In this document: one piece after another, positions 32,780-43,864 of the stretch | Layout of the letters: each line of letters opens with the position of its first letter | How positions within the stretch are numbered: position 1 is the first letter of the stretch | From: Malacoplasma penetrans HF-2 | GTDB lineage: Bacteria > Bacillota_I > Bacilli_A > Mycoplasmatales > Mycoplasmoidaceae | DNA: 64,000 bases | Reading direction: 5' to 3' | Assembly: GCF_000011225.1 (NCBI RefSeq) | Contig: NC_004432.1 | Coordinates: 930,001 to 994,000 of the forward strand | The notes under the pieces: generated by a model | Told to the model about the DNA's origin: nothing | The model's database searches: none | The model's input: only the letters and a program-made list of their open reading frames with translations | Program-made: the position numbers and the translations under genes

Positions 32780-35700
32780 CTAAATACTATATTGAATAGA
32801 ATATTCAGATAATGATTGGCTATTTGTAATACCATCAAAATTTATATAAATTGAAACTGTTCTTTGAGTTTCATTAGTAATAACAGAAACTGTATATCCA
32901 GTTGTTCCATTTAAGATTGTTTGATACTGTCCACTCTTATATGAAATTAATTTTAAAGCATTTTCATTATTATTCTCTTTTAATCAATTAGAGAATTCTA
33001 GTGGAGTTAAATTATCAAATTGTTCAGCAGTAAAACTACCATTACTTACCAAGAAACTTTTTAGCATATTGTTTGCAACAAATGATAAATTGTCATCAGT
33101 GCTATCTACATTACCTTTAACAAATCCTGTATAGTTTACAACCAAGTTTAAATCTGTTTCAGATCCATCAATTAAGTCTTTTGGAATATTTAAATAAAAA
33201 CTTGCTGTACCTTGAGAGTTATCAACATACATTGTTGCACTTATACTTGATTGACTTGATCAATTTTGTGGAATTGATGTTCCCAAACTTTCAACCAATA
33301 ATTTTTCCATTAACTCTTTTACATCTTTATAAGTGCTTCCATCACTTAAAGTTAAAGTTTTGTTAGCATCTGTTAAATCACTATAAATTTGTGAAACTTG
33401 CATTTGTTTTAATGCTAATAATTTTTCACTAGTATCACTTACAAAGCTTACATTAAATCTTTGATTAAACTGGTCACTATTCATAAATCCAGTAAAAGTA
33501 TATGAGGCTGTATAATTTGTAAAACCAGAGTTTCCATTTCCAACTTGACTAGCATAGTTTCTATTAAGTTCTATTGAAACTACTAATGTTCCTTCTGCAT
33601 CATTTGCAGTCTTTGTAATTGTAAAATCATTTGAATTAAAACCAGTATATTCAATAAGGTTATTAATAATATTCCCTTCAGTTACAACAGAAGGCAACAT
33701 TGTAGAAAATGCATTCCCATCAATTGTGTTAGTAGTTGTTTTAAAGTTGAAACCATAATTAGAAGATTTATTTAAATTAGTATAAGTAACACTAAATGTT
33801 TGTGCACTTCCATTTGGAGAATACTGACTAGGCATAGTTGCAGTAATTGTTAGTTCACCATTTGTATCATTTGAACTTACTCTAAAATTCATTTTAGAGA
33901 TTGGATACCCTTTACTATCACTAGTATTTACAAATTGTAAAAAGCTAGAATTTGTAGAATTGTTTGAACTATTTAAACTATCAAATGAAGATGGTAATGT
34001 ATTTGCACTTAATAAATTTTTAAGTTGTGGAGTTGTAGTTACATCAATTCTTGTGCTTGAAGAAGAAGCAGTTTGACCAACAAATTTAAATGTTGCAGTG
34101 TCAGTAGTTTTAAATACTGTATATTTTGTACTTGAAGTATAAGTTTTAACAGATGAACTATTTGTATAAGTTACACCCATTGGTACATATTCATAACTAA
34201 TTTTTACTTCTACTTCACCTGTAGCATCATTTGTAGTTCCAACACTATATGTTTTTTTAGGATATAGTTGAACACCTTGTGAGTTTGTAATAGTTTGAGA
34301 TTGGAATGAAACTTGGAAAGGATCTAAATTTGTAACATCTTGAGCAGTAATAGTAGATGGTTTCATGTTTAAAAAGTCATAATCTGAAGTTTCAGATAAT
34401 GTTTTTCAACTAACCTTAGTAGATATCTTTTGAGCAGTAAAACTTTTAGTTATAGTTTTAGGAGTTGCATCGCTTGGCAAAGTATCTACAAATCAAGGAA
34501 TTTGATATAAGTTAACAGTTACTTTAAATGTACCTGTTTCATCATTTATTTCTGAAATTGTAAAAGGAGGTCATTTTGCAACATCAGCTTCTTTTAAAAT
34601 TCCACCATTTTGTAACTCCAAATCACTTCTAGTAATTTCACTTGGAAGTTTAGAGTTTAATACTGAAGCATTAATATCAAAATCAGCTGCTTTTTGGAAA
34701 GAGTTAGGACCATTTAAAGTACCCTTATAATCACCTTTATCCTGTTGATTACTATTCTGAGTAATTGCAAAAGCTAAACCATAATTACTAGAATTGTTAT
34801 CACTAGTTATTTCAGGGTTGGTAGTTAAATTAATATAAGGACTATAATGCGAATTTATCAAAAGTAATTGCCCAGTATAACCATACACATTGTAAATCAT
34901 TAAGTTATCTGCACATGGTTTAGTATCAGCAAAACCATCTAAATCCAAATATGTAGTTGGAGTAACTGTAGTTGCTGTTCCACCATTTAAAGAATTTCAC
35001 ACATTTCCAGATACTTTATAAATTTTCTTTTCATCTTTGAATTTAAAATATAAATTTTGATTTGAATCAAATGCTCATGATTTAATTCATTTACTTTCAG
35101 ACATTGGGTATGTACCTACTTGAACACTGGAACCACTTGCATCAATTACAATTGCAGTATTATAAACAACTGTTACAACCTTCCCATCTAACATCATGTA
35201 GTAATCACGTTGTGGTGTAATTGCAGTGTTTCTATAATTTTGCATACCATCAGCAACTTTAACTGGCTTAGATCAAGTAGAATCAGTTTTTGAAATCATA
35301 TTTAGACTGTCATCAACCAACAAGAAATATGTATTATAGTTTGCTAATCCATTCCCTTGGTCACCAGTTAAACCACTAGAATTTGCATAGTTAACAACTT
35401 CTACTATGTTTTTATTATCTGCGATAGGCATTAAATTAAAAAAATATCATCTGTAATTTGAACCATAACTTGTATCTCCTTTGGGTAAAATACTTTGGTC
35501 TGCTGAATCTCCAGATACTAAAGAAACAGAATTACTTGTAGGGTCATACAATAAACCTTTAGCTTCATAATGAAAAGCTGCCCCGCCATAAACCATAACT
35601 TTCCCAGAAGATAAAGCTGTAATGAAACGATATGATGAATTAACAGCAGTTATATTTAATCCTGCAGATGAATAACTTATATCATGTGAGTGTTTAATCT

Positions 35701-36160
35701 CACCAGTTGATGCATCTATTCCTAATATTGGTTGGGTTTTGGTTGTTTTAGATCAAAAACCTAATACTCATATTAAATTAGTTGCTCTATTATAATCTCA
35801 GTTAAATCAAGCACGTTGTCATGAACCATCATTATAACTTGTACCTGGTTTTGCACCACTAGCATCAGCTATGTTTTGAGCCAAATCCAATGTTCATAAC
35901 TGATTGCCATATCAATCAAGAGCAGAAATTTTATTTCCTGTAAAAGTTACAGGTCCGCTTGTTGTTGATAAATTTGCATTTTGGTCATTTGATTCAGAAG
36001 GAATCAAATCACTTGATGAAGTAGCTTGATTAATTGATTTTGTATTAATAATAGAAGAAGAATTTAAATTGTTTAAAGACAATCCAATTGATAAACCCAT
36101 ACCAACACTTAATGTTGAGCATATGGATGATAAAATTATTTTCTTACTTAATTTATTCAT
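32780..36160 (-). CDS. Large surface protein B (1126 aa), paralog of protein A
   Basis: Same length as the gene at 27596-30976 and the same order of parts. The signal-anchor is MNKLSKKIILSSICSTLSVG. NQATSSSDLIPSESNDQNAN is almost the same as in protein A, followed by ISALDWYGN, KVMVYGGAAFHYEAKGLL and QRDYYMMLDGKVVTVVYN. The type-17-like repeats have TANDAEGTLVVSIEL and SYTFTGFMN. Divergence is greatest in loops. No lipobox. Predicted extracellular; function unknown. Confidence 0.8.
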
Positions 36161-36257
36161 TATTTATCATTATTCGCAATCTATACAATATATAAAAATA
36201 TTATTTGTTTTAAAGATTCATTTCAATATTGACAATTAAATGAACATGGTTACAAAC

Positions 36258-36292
36258 AAAAATAGAGTTATACAAAAATAACTCTATTTTTA
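36258..36292 (-). terminator. Terminator of P35-like lipoprotein gene 1
   Basis: AAAATAGAGTTAT / ATAACTCTATTTTT, 50 nt past the stop at 36342. Confidence 0.75.
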
Positions 36293-36341
36293 AAGAAATA
36301 ATAATATTAAATTCATTAATAGTTTGTTTTATAAATAATAA

Positions 36342-37895
36342 TTAAGTAGTAATGCTTACTGTTATTCAAAGTTCAAAACTAGATAATTGTTGTGCTCCTT
36401 GTGCTGTGCTTTGCTCATAGCCCACATTGGGGACTGCACCAATTTTTATTTGTCATCTGTTTTCTGAATATTTAATATAACCATCTGAACTATCTTTTTT
36501 TAATACAAAGTGTGAATTTGTTAAAACTTTAGATGTTCTTGATTTTGCAGTATCAGTTGCTAATTTTAAAAATTTTTCAACTGTAACATCAGAAGCACCA
36601 TTTGCATGTGCTGCAAGTTTTGCTTCTAAATCTGAATCATTTGATTTGTTTGGTTTAATTCCAACATTTGTTCAACTAAATGATAGTTTATTAAATTCAG
36701 TAAGACCACTCCCTGTAATTCAAGTAGCTGTAGTCTCTGTAACTTTTATATTAAAAATGAATTTTTTAGAGTAGTCAGTTTCATCATCAAAATAATAACC
36801 TTGATTAGGACTTCCGTCAACTATTACAGTATATGTTAAGAAACTTCCTGTTACATCTGGTTTAATATCAGAGTTTAAAGTTAATGCAGGTTTACTAAAT
36901 GTTGTATTATACACACCTAGTGCCTTCCCAAGAGCTTCACTATTTAGAGCAACACCTTCAGTTGATGTAACAGAAGAATCTTTAAACCCTAAAGTTGCTA
37001 TAATTGAATCAACATTAGGGGTTACATTAAATTTTTTAATATCTCTAGGAGAATAATTTGTTTTACTTTTTATCCCAATGTTAAATTTTAAATTTATATC
37101 TGACTCGATTTGTTCAACATCACTACCACTTACAATAACTTTTAAATCTTTTATATCTAATTTAATGTCTGACACAGGAATTTGAAGGTCAAAATTTTTA
37201 GAAACAGATGTTGTACCACTTGCAGTTTCAGTAACATTAACATGTAATAAAATATCATCAGTTAAACCTAACTTATTGGCAACTGCATATGTTGCTGATT
37301 GATTAACTGTAACCCCTGCCTTCTCTAATTCTTTTTTTAGAAAATCATTAGTTAGTTGAGATTTTAAGTCGTCTAATGATGAAATATTTAATTGCTTAGA
37401 TTTTGATGAATAAACAACTTGGTTAGCAGGATCTATTTTAGAACCAGAACCTCATTTATTATTTCCTGCATCATACTGATCCCCAGATCAAGAATCTCTA
37501 GAAAAATTTCCCTTAACTGCAATAGCATAATTTTTATTTTCTAATTCATCTGCATTTGTAAATATTTTGGAAGCATTATTACTCAATTTTTCTCCAAGCA
37601 AAACATTTATATCTTTATTACCTGTTGAGTCATATATATCAGTAAGAGAACCAATTAGATCAACTGAAGAATTAATCTTAGGAACTATTTTTTGATTTGT
37701 TATTCCCCCATTTCCTGATCCTTCACTACCTTGATCTTTACTATTATCTTGATTATTTCCATTATTACTTTGACTTCCATCATTTTTTTCCTTTATAGAA
37801 GAACAAGCTGAAACAATAGCTGGGATTGTTATTACTATCCCAAAAGTCCCTGTTAATAAAAGAGACTTCAACAATTTATTTTTTTTAATTTTCAT
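36342..37895 (-). CDS. P35-like lipoprotein, long form (517 aa)
   Basis: Signal peptide MKIKKNKLLKSLLLTGTFGI ending VSACSS, a lipobox cysteine. A low-complexity Asn/Gly/Ser/Gln linker is followed by the P35 module (KINSSVDLIGSLTDIYD, IAVKGNFSRDS, ISSLDDLKS, LLHVNV, IPVSDIKLDIKDLKVIVSGSD, LGVYNTTF). A further C-terminal part of about 130 residues (LTEFNKLSFSWTNVG, VLKKDSSDGYIKYSENRWQ, SSFELWITVSITT) is shared only with the gene at 41999. Lipid-anchored surface antigen; conserved promoter box upstream. Confidence 0.85.
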
Positions 37896-38421
37896 ATTTT
37901 ATTAATAATTATTTCCTTTTGAATTTTTAAATATAAAAAAGACAAGTTCATTAGCTAAAAAAGAAGCATTATTTAAAGTAGAGTTAACTAAAATTAACTC
38001 TACTTTTTTACATGCTTCTATTTAACGTACCTAATTATTGCGTTGCACAATTAACAAATAATAGAATTTCTTTTATTGATGTTTAATAATATGCTTACAT
38101 TTTTAGTGTTCTTTTGAAAGGTTTTAAACAAAAGAAGAGAAGATAATTTTAGTTAACTATACTTTTTTAAATTAATCTCTTTTTTATTTTTTTAATTATG
38201 GCATTTCAATTTAACTGATTTTTTTTAAAATTATTAAACACATTTTTTTATGGCGGATATAAAAAACTTAAACAGTTAATACTTAATGCATTAAACAGAT
38301 AAAAATTAAAACACATAGTTCCCTTAATTATTAAGTTATTTTTTATACATAAATTGATTTTTATTTTCATAATAAAATCTTTTGAAATATCAAAGTTGAA
38401 ATGAATAAACTAGAAAGAAAA
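37896..38421. other. Intergenic region with P35-type promoter and hairpin
   Basis: The minus strand just upstream of 37895 has the P35 promoter box (TTGTCTTTTTTATATTT). A hairpin, AAAGTAGAGTTAA / TTAACTCTACTTT, lies at 37975-38008. The rest (38010-38420) is AT-rich without a gene. Confidence 0.5.
37975..38008. terminator. GTAGAGTTAA-type hairpin
   Basis: Perfect 13-bp stem with T-runs on the plus strand. It is not next to a stop codon; it separates the P35-like promoter from the DUF16-like array. Confidence 0.6.
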
Positions 38422-38859
38422 GAAAACACCCAATAAATTGGGTGCTTTTTGGCTAGTCTATTTCAGCTAATTCTCTTACAATAGTTGGACATTTCATAAT
38501 TCTAGAAACATCTGTTTTCAACTGAGCAACATCTGTTTTTAATTCAACAATGTCTGCTTTAACTTGAACCATGTCAGTTTTAAGTTGAGCAACATCACTG
38601 CTTATTGTTTTAAGTTATTTAAGAATTTCTTCCAAAATATCTGGAGATGGATTGTTTTCTCTAATCATGATATTCCCTTCAATTGATTTTGCTTTAAATT
38701 TCACTGTCTTAACTCTTTCATTGGTTTCTTGATCAATATAAGAATCAATCACTTTTTCACTATAATCTTTAAGATTTACAGTTTCAGAGTCTCTAATTCA
38801 ATTAATGAAAACACTTGTTTTCATATTTCCATTGAAAGAGTCATAATATAAATTTTTAA
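38422..38859 (-). pseudogene. DUF16-like coiled-coil copy, truncated by nonsense codon
   Basis: Third copy of the array. From about 38859 it matches the intact gene (YYDSFNGNMKTSVF, RDSETVNLKDYSEKV, EGNIMIRENNPSPDILEEIL), but it lacks the first 20 or so residues. A CAA to TAA change near 38620 stops translation at the start of the coiled coil. The remaining coil and the C-terminal KCPTIVRELAEID are still legible to the TAG at 38453. The terminator stem CACCCAAT / ATTGGGTG lies at its end. Confidence 0.75.
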
Positions 38860-38957
38860 AATAAATATCCTATTAAATAATAGGTTAACACACATTAATA
38901 AATCAATATAACTTTTAATAATTGTCATAAAACTAATAAATTACCAGCAATAAAAAA

Positions 38958-39426
38958 CACCCAATAAATTGGGTGCCAATTAATTAGTCTATTTGAGCTA
39001 ATTCTCTTACAATTGTTGGACACTTCATGATTCTAGAAACATCTTTCTTTAACTGAGTAATGTCTGCCTTAACTTCAACCATATCAGTTTTCAGTTGAGC
39101 AACATCTGTTTTTAATTCAACAATGTCTGCTTTAACTTGAACCATGTCAGTTTTCAGTTGAGCTACATCACTGCTTATTGTTTTAAGTTGTTTAAGAATT
39201 TCTTCCAAGATATCTGGAGATGGATTATTTTCTCTAATCATGATATTCCCTTCAATTGTTTTTGCTTTAAATTTCACTGTCTCAACTCTTTCATTAGTTT
39301 CTTGATCAATATAATAATCAATCACCTTTTACTATAATTTTTAAGATTTACAGTTTCAGAATCTCTAATTCTATTGATGAAAACACTTGTTTTCATATTT
39401 CCATTGAAAGAGTCATAATATAAATT
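38958..39426 (-). pseudogene. DUF16-like coiled-coil copy, frameshifted
   Basis: An ORF remains from 39325 to 38984, but one base is missing in the segment that reads YSEKVIDSY in the intact copy, and the N-terminus is lost as in the neighbouring copy. Compared with the gene at 39560 its coil is longer by exactly 21 residues, three heptads (MVQVKADIVELKTDVAQLKT and one more residue). It ends KCPTIVRELAQID. The same CACCCAAT / ATTGGGTG terminator follows. Confidence 0.7.
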
Positions 39427-39533
39427 CGTTTTTTAAAAATAGATATTCTATTAAATAATATGTTAATACACCTTAATTAATCAATATGATTTTCAACAAT
39501 TTTCATAAAACTAAATCACCAGCAATAAAAAAA

Positions 39534-39551
39534 CACCCAATAAATTGGGTG
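39534..39551 (-). terminator. Terminator of the intact DUF16-like gene
   Basis: CACCCAAT / ATTGGGTG preceded by eight A, a T-run on the minus strand. It occurs three times at the ends of the array units (38425, 38958, 39534). Confidence 0.75.
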
Positions 39552-39559
39552 CCGATTAA

Positions 39560-39994
39560 TTAGTTTATTTCAGCTAATTCTCTTACAATTGTTGGACACT
39601 TCATGATTCTAGAAACATCTTTCTTTAACTGAGTAATGTCTGCCTTAACTTCAACCATATCAGTTTTCAGTTGAGCTACATCACTGCTTATTGTTTTAAG
39701 TTGTTTAAGAATTTCTTCCAAAATATCTGGAGATGGGTTGTTTTCTCTAATCATGATATTCCCTTCAATTGATTTTGCTTTAAATTTCACCGTCTTAACT
39801 CTTTCATTGGTTTCTTGATCAATATAAGAATCAATCACTTTCTCACTATAATCTTTAAGATTTACAGTTTCAGAATCTCTAATTCTACTGATGAAAGCGC
39901 TTGTTTTCATATTTCCACTGAAAGAGTCATAAAATAAATTTTTATTTGTTTTTTCAGCATTAGTTTTAATGCTTTTTTTCAAATCATTTTTCAT
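39560..39994 (-). CDS. DUF16-like coiled-coil protein (144 aa)
   Basis: The N-terminal domain starts MKNDLKKSIKTNAEKTNKNL, with DSETVNLKDYSEKVIDSYID and the strand-like EGNIMIRENN. A proline linker and a C-terminal coiled coil in heptads follow (LKQLKTISSDVAQLKTDMVE, VKADITQLKKDVS), then a conserved tail KCPTIVRELAEIN. This matches the plan of M. pneumoniae DUF16 proteins; I assign it by architecture, not by a search. RBS AAAGG decides the start at 39994. No signal peptide. Promoter-like block shared with the 53-57 kb cluster about 350 nt upstream. Confidence 0.75.
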   Translation of the reverse strand: MKNDLKKSIKTNAEKTNKNLFYDSFSGNMKTSAFISRIRDSETVNLKDYSEKVIDSYIDQETNERVKTVKFKAKSIEGNIMIRENNPSPDILEEILKQLKTISSDVAQLKTDMVEVKADITQLKKDVSRIMKCPTIVRELAEIN

Positions 39995-40341
39995 ATAAAT
40001 ACCTTTCTGTTTAACAACCAACTTTAAGAGACTTCTTAAGACACATAATTGGGTTTGTAAAGAAATTAGTAAATATATAAACTAATTATAAATTACAAAT
40101 CATATAATGTGTGCTTGTAGATTGAAAAAAAATCATGATTTTTCAAATGAAGACCCTAAAGGTTATTAAACTTTAATAATATGGATTTTGTATTGACACA
40201 AATCTTTTAAATTTAATTTAGTTAAAACATCAAAGACTAATGATGGATATCATAAAAACATTTTTTAAAACCATCAATAAAGATAAGCACCAAAGTAAAC
40301 AATTAGGAAAATTGCTTTGCTGCTCTATCCTATATCAATAC

Positions 40342-40386
40342 ACTATATTAATGTTAATTTTTGAGGCCAATGTCATAAAAAATGCA
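40342..40386 (-). promoter_or_regulatory. Copy of the shared promoter block, 40-kb DUF16-like gene
   Basis: Minus strand: TTTTTTATGACATT, GGCCT, CAAAAATTAACATTAA, TATAGT. It is the same arrangement as upstream of the C39 exporter and the five coiled-coil genes at 53-57 kb. It implies a leader of about 340 nt. The region 40022-40341 has no gene. Confidence 0.6.
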
Positions 40387-40466
40387 ATGATTTTTATAAA
40401 AAATTAACTTTAGCAACAAAAATAATGGGATAAAAATAATATTTATCTATTACCTTGAATATAAAA

Positions 40467-40501
40467 AACAGGAATTAAACCTATTAGTTTAATTCCTGTT
40501 T
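40467..40501 (-). terminator. Terminator of P35-like lipoprotein gene 2
   Basis: AAACAGGAATTAAAC / GTTTAATTCCTGTTT, 26 nt past the stop at 40527. Confidence 0.85.
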
Positions 40502-40526
40502 ATAAATAAAAAATGATAAACAATAA

Positions 40527-41624
40527 TTAACTGGTTGTTACATCAAGAGATATTATTTTAGAAGTATTAGTTCCATCTTCTCAAACATATTCAGTATTTG
40601 GTTTTGCTACTAAATTAATTGTATATGTGTTAGTATCAGTTGATTTTAAAACTACTGTGCTTGCACTAAATGTACAATTATAGATTCCAATTGCACTAGA
40701 TATTTTAGTATTATTTAATGTAGTAACATTATTGCTAGTTGTCGCATATCCTAATGCAACTAAAGCTTTGTCAGCATCCACCACATTATCTTTAGTCAGT
40801 GTAGTAGCACCTTGGTTGAAATTAGTGTTTTCATTAATTCCAATATTAAAATCTAAATTTACTTCTTGCTTATCAATTAGTTCAACATCAGTTCCTGAAA
40901 CTGAGATACTTAAATTTGGGATAACCAAATTAAGATCTGATATTGGAATTTGTAGATCTAATGTGAAGGATCTAGAACTATTCCCTATAGTTCCCAAAAC
41001 ATTTACATGAAGTAAATCACCATTTTCTAAACTTAACTGATTTTGAACTGTATATGTTGTGTTACTAAATTGTAAACTAGCTGCAGTTATTATTTTGGAA
41101 ATAGTAGCATTATCTAATTTTGTTTTTAAATCATTTAAAGAAGTTATATCAATTGAACTCAAACTTTCTGCATAAAATACACTTCTTAAAACAGAAGTTT
41201 TTCATCCTCCAGTTCCTGAATATGGAGTCCCAGTTCAAGCATTATTAGTATCAAAACCACCATCCACTTCTATTTTAAAATCCTTATCTTCTAATTCTTT
41301 TGCATTAGTAAATATCAAATCTGGATTTTTAGTAAATTCTTCTTCTAGTAAAGTATCAGTAGTTTTTCTATTAGTCCCTGAACTACTGTCATAAATTTTT
41401 CCCAAGTCACCTGAGAAATTAATAGAGGATTTTAGTTTAGGTGTTACTTTTTGATTTTGTGGATTTTCAGTATTTCCTTGATTGTCTTGTCCATTATTGT
41501 TATTGTTAGTTTCATCATTATCTGTTGAAGAACATGAAGAAACTATTAGAGGAACTGCAGATACAATTCCAAAAGCTCCAGTTAGGGCTAAAGCTTTTAA
41601 TAATTTAATCTTTTTGATTTTCAT
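40527..41624 (-). CDS. P35-like lipoprotein, short form (365 aa)
   Basis: Signal peptide MKIKKIKLLKALALTGAFGI with lipobox VSSCSS, then an Asn/Gly/Gln linker and a single P35 module (KLKSSINFSGDLGKIYD, ITSLNDLKTKL, LLHVNVLG, IPISDLNLVIPNLSISVSGT, IGIYNCTF, YVWEDGTNTSKIISLDVTTS). The length is that expected for P35. Upstream it lacks the TTGTCTTTTTTATATT box of its paralogs and instead has the palindrome CTTATTAATTAATAAG, so it may be expressed differently. Confidence 0.88.
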
Positions 41625-41998
41625 ATTCAGTTAATGATTATTACCTTTCTTATTTTTGCTTATTAATTAATAAGAAAAAAATATTTGATAAAACAAGGTA
41701 AAAACATATAAGGTAGAAGTAAATAGAATTTGCTTCCCTTGGTTCTACCTACTTATATCAATTTAATTATTAAATTGAAAAGTGATCTAATTTACTGTAA
41801 TTTATGCAGGAGTGGAAATAAAATGCATATAATTTTGCAATGAAAATTAAGGTATATAAAACTATAAGATTTATAAAATTTATTATTCTTTAATTTTTAG
41901 ATTAATAAAAACAACCACAAATAAATCAATTATTTGAAGTTGTTTAACTTTTGTTTGTTTATTAGTTGTTTAAGTTGTTTTTATTAGTTTAAAGAAAA
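41625..41998. other. Intergenic region between two P35-like genes
   Basis: Contains the palindrome CTTATTAATTAATAAG (41669-41684), a degenerate AGGTAGAA / TTCTACCT hairpin (41711-41750), and a weak stem AAACAAC / GTTGTTT at 41909-41946 that may end the next gene. No gene. Confidence 0.5.
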
Positions 41999-43550
41999 TT
42001 AACTAGCTTGAGCAAATGTTATTGTTATTCATAATTTCATTTTAGTAAAATCAATTCCAGTTTTTGCTTCATATCCTGCTTTAACTTTAGCAATAACTCT
42101 AACTTGTCATTTATTTGATTCAAACTTAATATAGCCATTTGTTTTATCATCATCAGATAAATAAAAGTCAGCATTTTCCAAGATTTTTTGCTCTTTTGCT
42201 TTAGATGTCATTTCATCTAACATTTTTTGTATATTAGCATCTGTTGCAGTACCATTTGCATGATTTTGTAATTTGGTATTTAAAGTATTTTTATTTGATG
42301 TAGTTGGGTTATTTACTCCTGAATTTGTTCAAGCAAAACTCAACTTATTATATTCACCAATGTTTGTAGTGCTATATGAAGCAGTAACTTCAGTTATTTT
42401 AACAAGGAAAGAAAATTGTTTAGAAGTTTCTCCACCCTCAAAGTGATATCCCTCCTTTGGTGTTCCTGTAACAGTAATTTTATATGTAAAGAAGTTATTA
42501 GTAGAGCTTGGGTTATTAGTGCTATCTAATTCTAATACAGGATTAGAAAACTCTGTATTAAATACACCTAAAGTTTCACCTATTTTTTCACTATTTAGCG
42601 CAACTGTTGCAGCAGGTGTAGCATCAGTACTTCTTTTAGTCCTAGTAGTTGCTTTAAACCCTAATTCTTGCATTACTGAATCTTCAGTAGGTGTTGCATT
42701 CATTTTCTTAATATCTGCTGGACCTGTATAAGAAGTTTCATCTTTAATTGCAATGTTGTAATTTAAGTTTACTTTTTCATTTACCTCAGTAACATCAGCA
42801 CCTGAAACTTTAACATTTAAATCTGAAATAACTAGGTTAATATCTGATGCAGGAATTTGTAAATCATAATTTGTTGCAGTTGCACTAGCTTTTGAAGATT
42901 CAACATTAACATGAATTAAATCATCATCAGTTAGACCTGGTTGATTTTTAATTGTATATGTTGCAGTTTCATCAACAGTTGCACCAGCTTCTTTTAATGC
43001 ATCTTTCAATTTAGTTTGATCACTTAATTGTGTTTTAAGATCATCTAAAGATTTGATATCAATTTGAGGCGAATTATAAGAATAATGTAGTTTATTTGTT
43101 TCATCTATTGATACACCATCTCATTGTTTTTTTTTCAGTATCATAAGTTTTATCTGTTCAAGAAGATCTTGAGAAAGTAGCTTCTACCGAAACATCAAAG
43201 TTTTTACCATTCAATTTTTCAGAATCTTCAAAAGCTAAACTTGGATTATTTTTAATTTCTTGAGCTAATAAATCTTTAGTTGTTTTTCCAGATGCTGGAT
43301 TATAAATATCTTTAAGAGCCCCAACTAAATTAATTGATGATTTTAATTTTGGAGTAACTTTTTGAGTGTCAGTAGTTCCACCACCAGAACCACCTCCACC
43401 TTGGTTATCTCCTGTGCCACCATTTCCACTTCCTCCATTGTTTTCACTTGTTGAAGAACAAGATGAAACAATTACAGGGACTGTTGCAATAATCCCAAAA
43501 GCCCCGGTTAATGCAAGAGCTTTCAATAATTTAATTTTTTTAATTTTCAT
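41999..43550 (-). pseudogene. P35-like lipoprotein, long form, off-frame at an A9 tract
   Basis: Signal peptide and lipobox as in its paralogs (VSSCSSTSEN), a Gly-rich linker, the P35 module, and the long-form C-terminal extension (LSFAWTNSG, NGYIKFESNKWQVRV, MKLWITITFAQAS). The N-terminal frame (43158-43550) and the rest (41999-43009) differ by one base. Nine A on the coding strand (T at 43127-43135) follow GATACTG; eight would give TEKKQWDGVSIDE. As read, the protein stops shortly after, at about 150 residues. This could be a phase-variable OFF state, a dead gene or a sequencing error. Confidence 0.8.
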
Positions 43551-43785
43551 AATATTTAGTTAATAATTATTACCTTTCAAATTTTGGAATATAAAAAAGA
43601 CAAATTTATTGGTTAAATAAAAACTATTTAAAAGGAGAGGTAATTGAAATTATCTTTACTAAAAGTATGAAAAATTAGATTTTATATACCTAAAATAAAT
43701 GTATTTTATTTGTTGTTAATAATTGTTTATTACCAGTTTTGAAAATATAAAGACTTATTAATAAGGTGTGTTAAATGAAAAAATG
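43551..43785 (-). promoter_or_regulatory. P35-type promoter region with a second, diverged copy
   Basis: The minus strand near 43600 has TTTGTCTTTTTTATATT. A similar segment (AAGTCTTTATATTTTCAAAA followed by GGTAATAA) lies at about 43720-43775 in the same direction. This looks like the left-over 5' region of another P35-like gene. Confidence 0.45.
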
Positions 43786-43787
43786 AA

Positions 43788-43822
43788 AAGGTAGAATTAA
43801 TTTCAATTAACTCTACCTTTTT
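43788..43822 (-). terminator. Terminator of P35-like lipoprotein gene 4
   Basis: GGTAGAATTAA / TTAACTCTACC with one mismatch and a T-run on the plus strand; A-run on the other side. Confidence 0.7.
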
Positions 43823-43864
43823 TATTTATTGTTTATTTTTTAATTTCTAAAGCTTTTTAAATTT

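Noticed and set aside
43366-43563. Plus-strand proline-rich ORF (PPPEPPPPW)
   Set aside because: It is the antisense reading of the Gly-rich linker of a P35-like lipoprotein.
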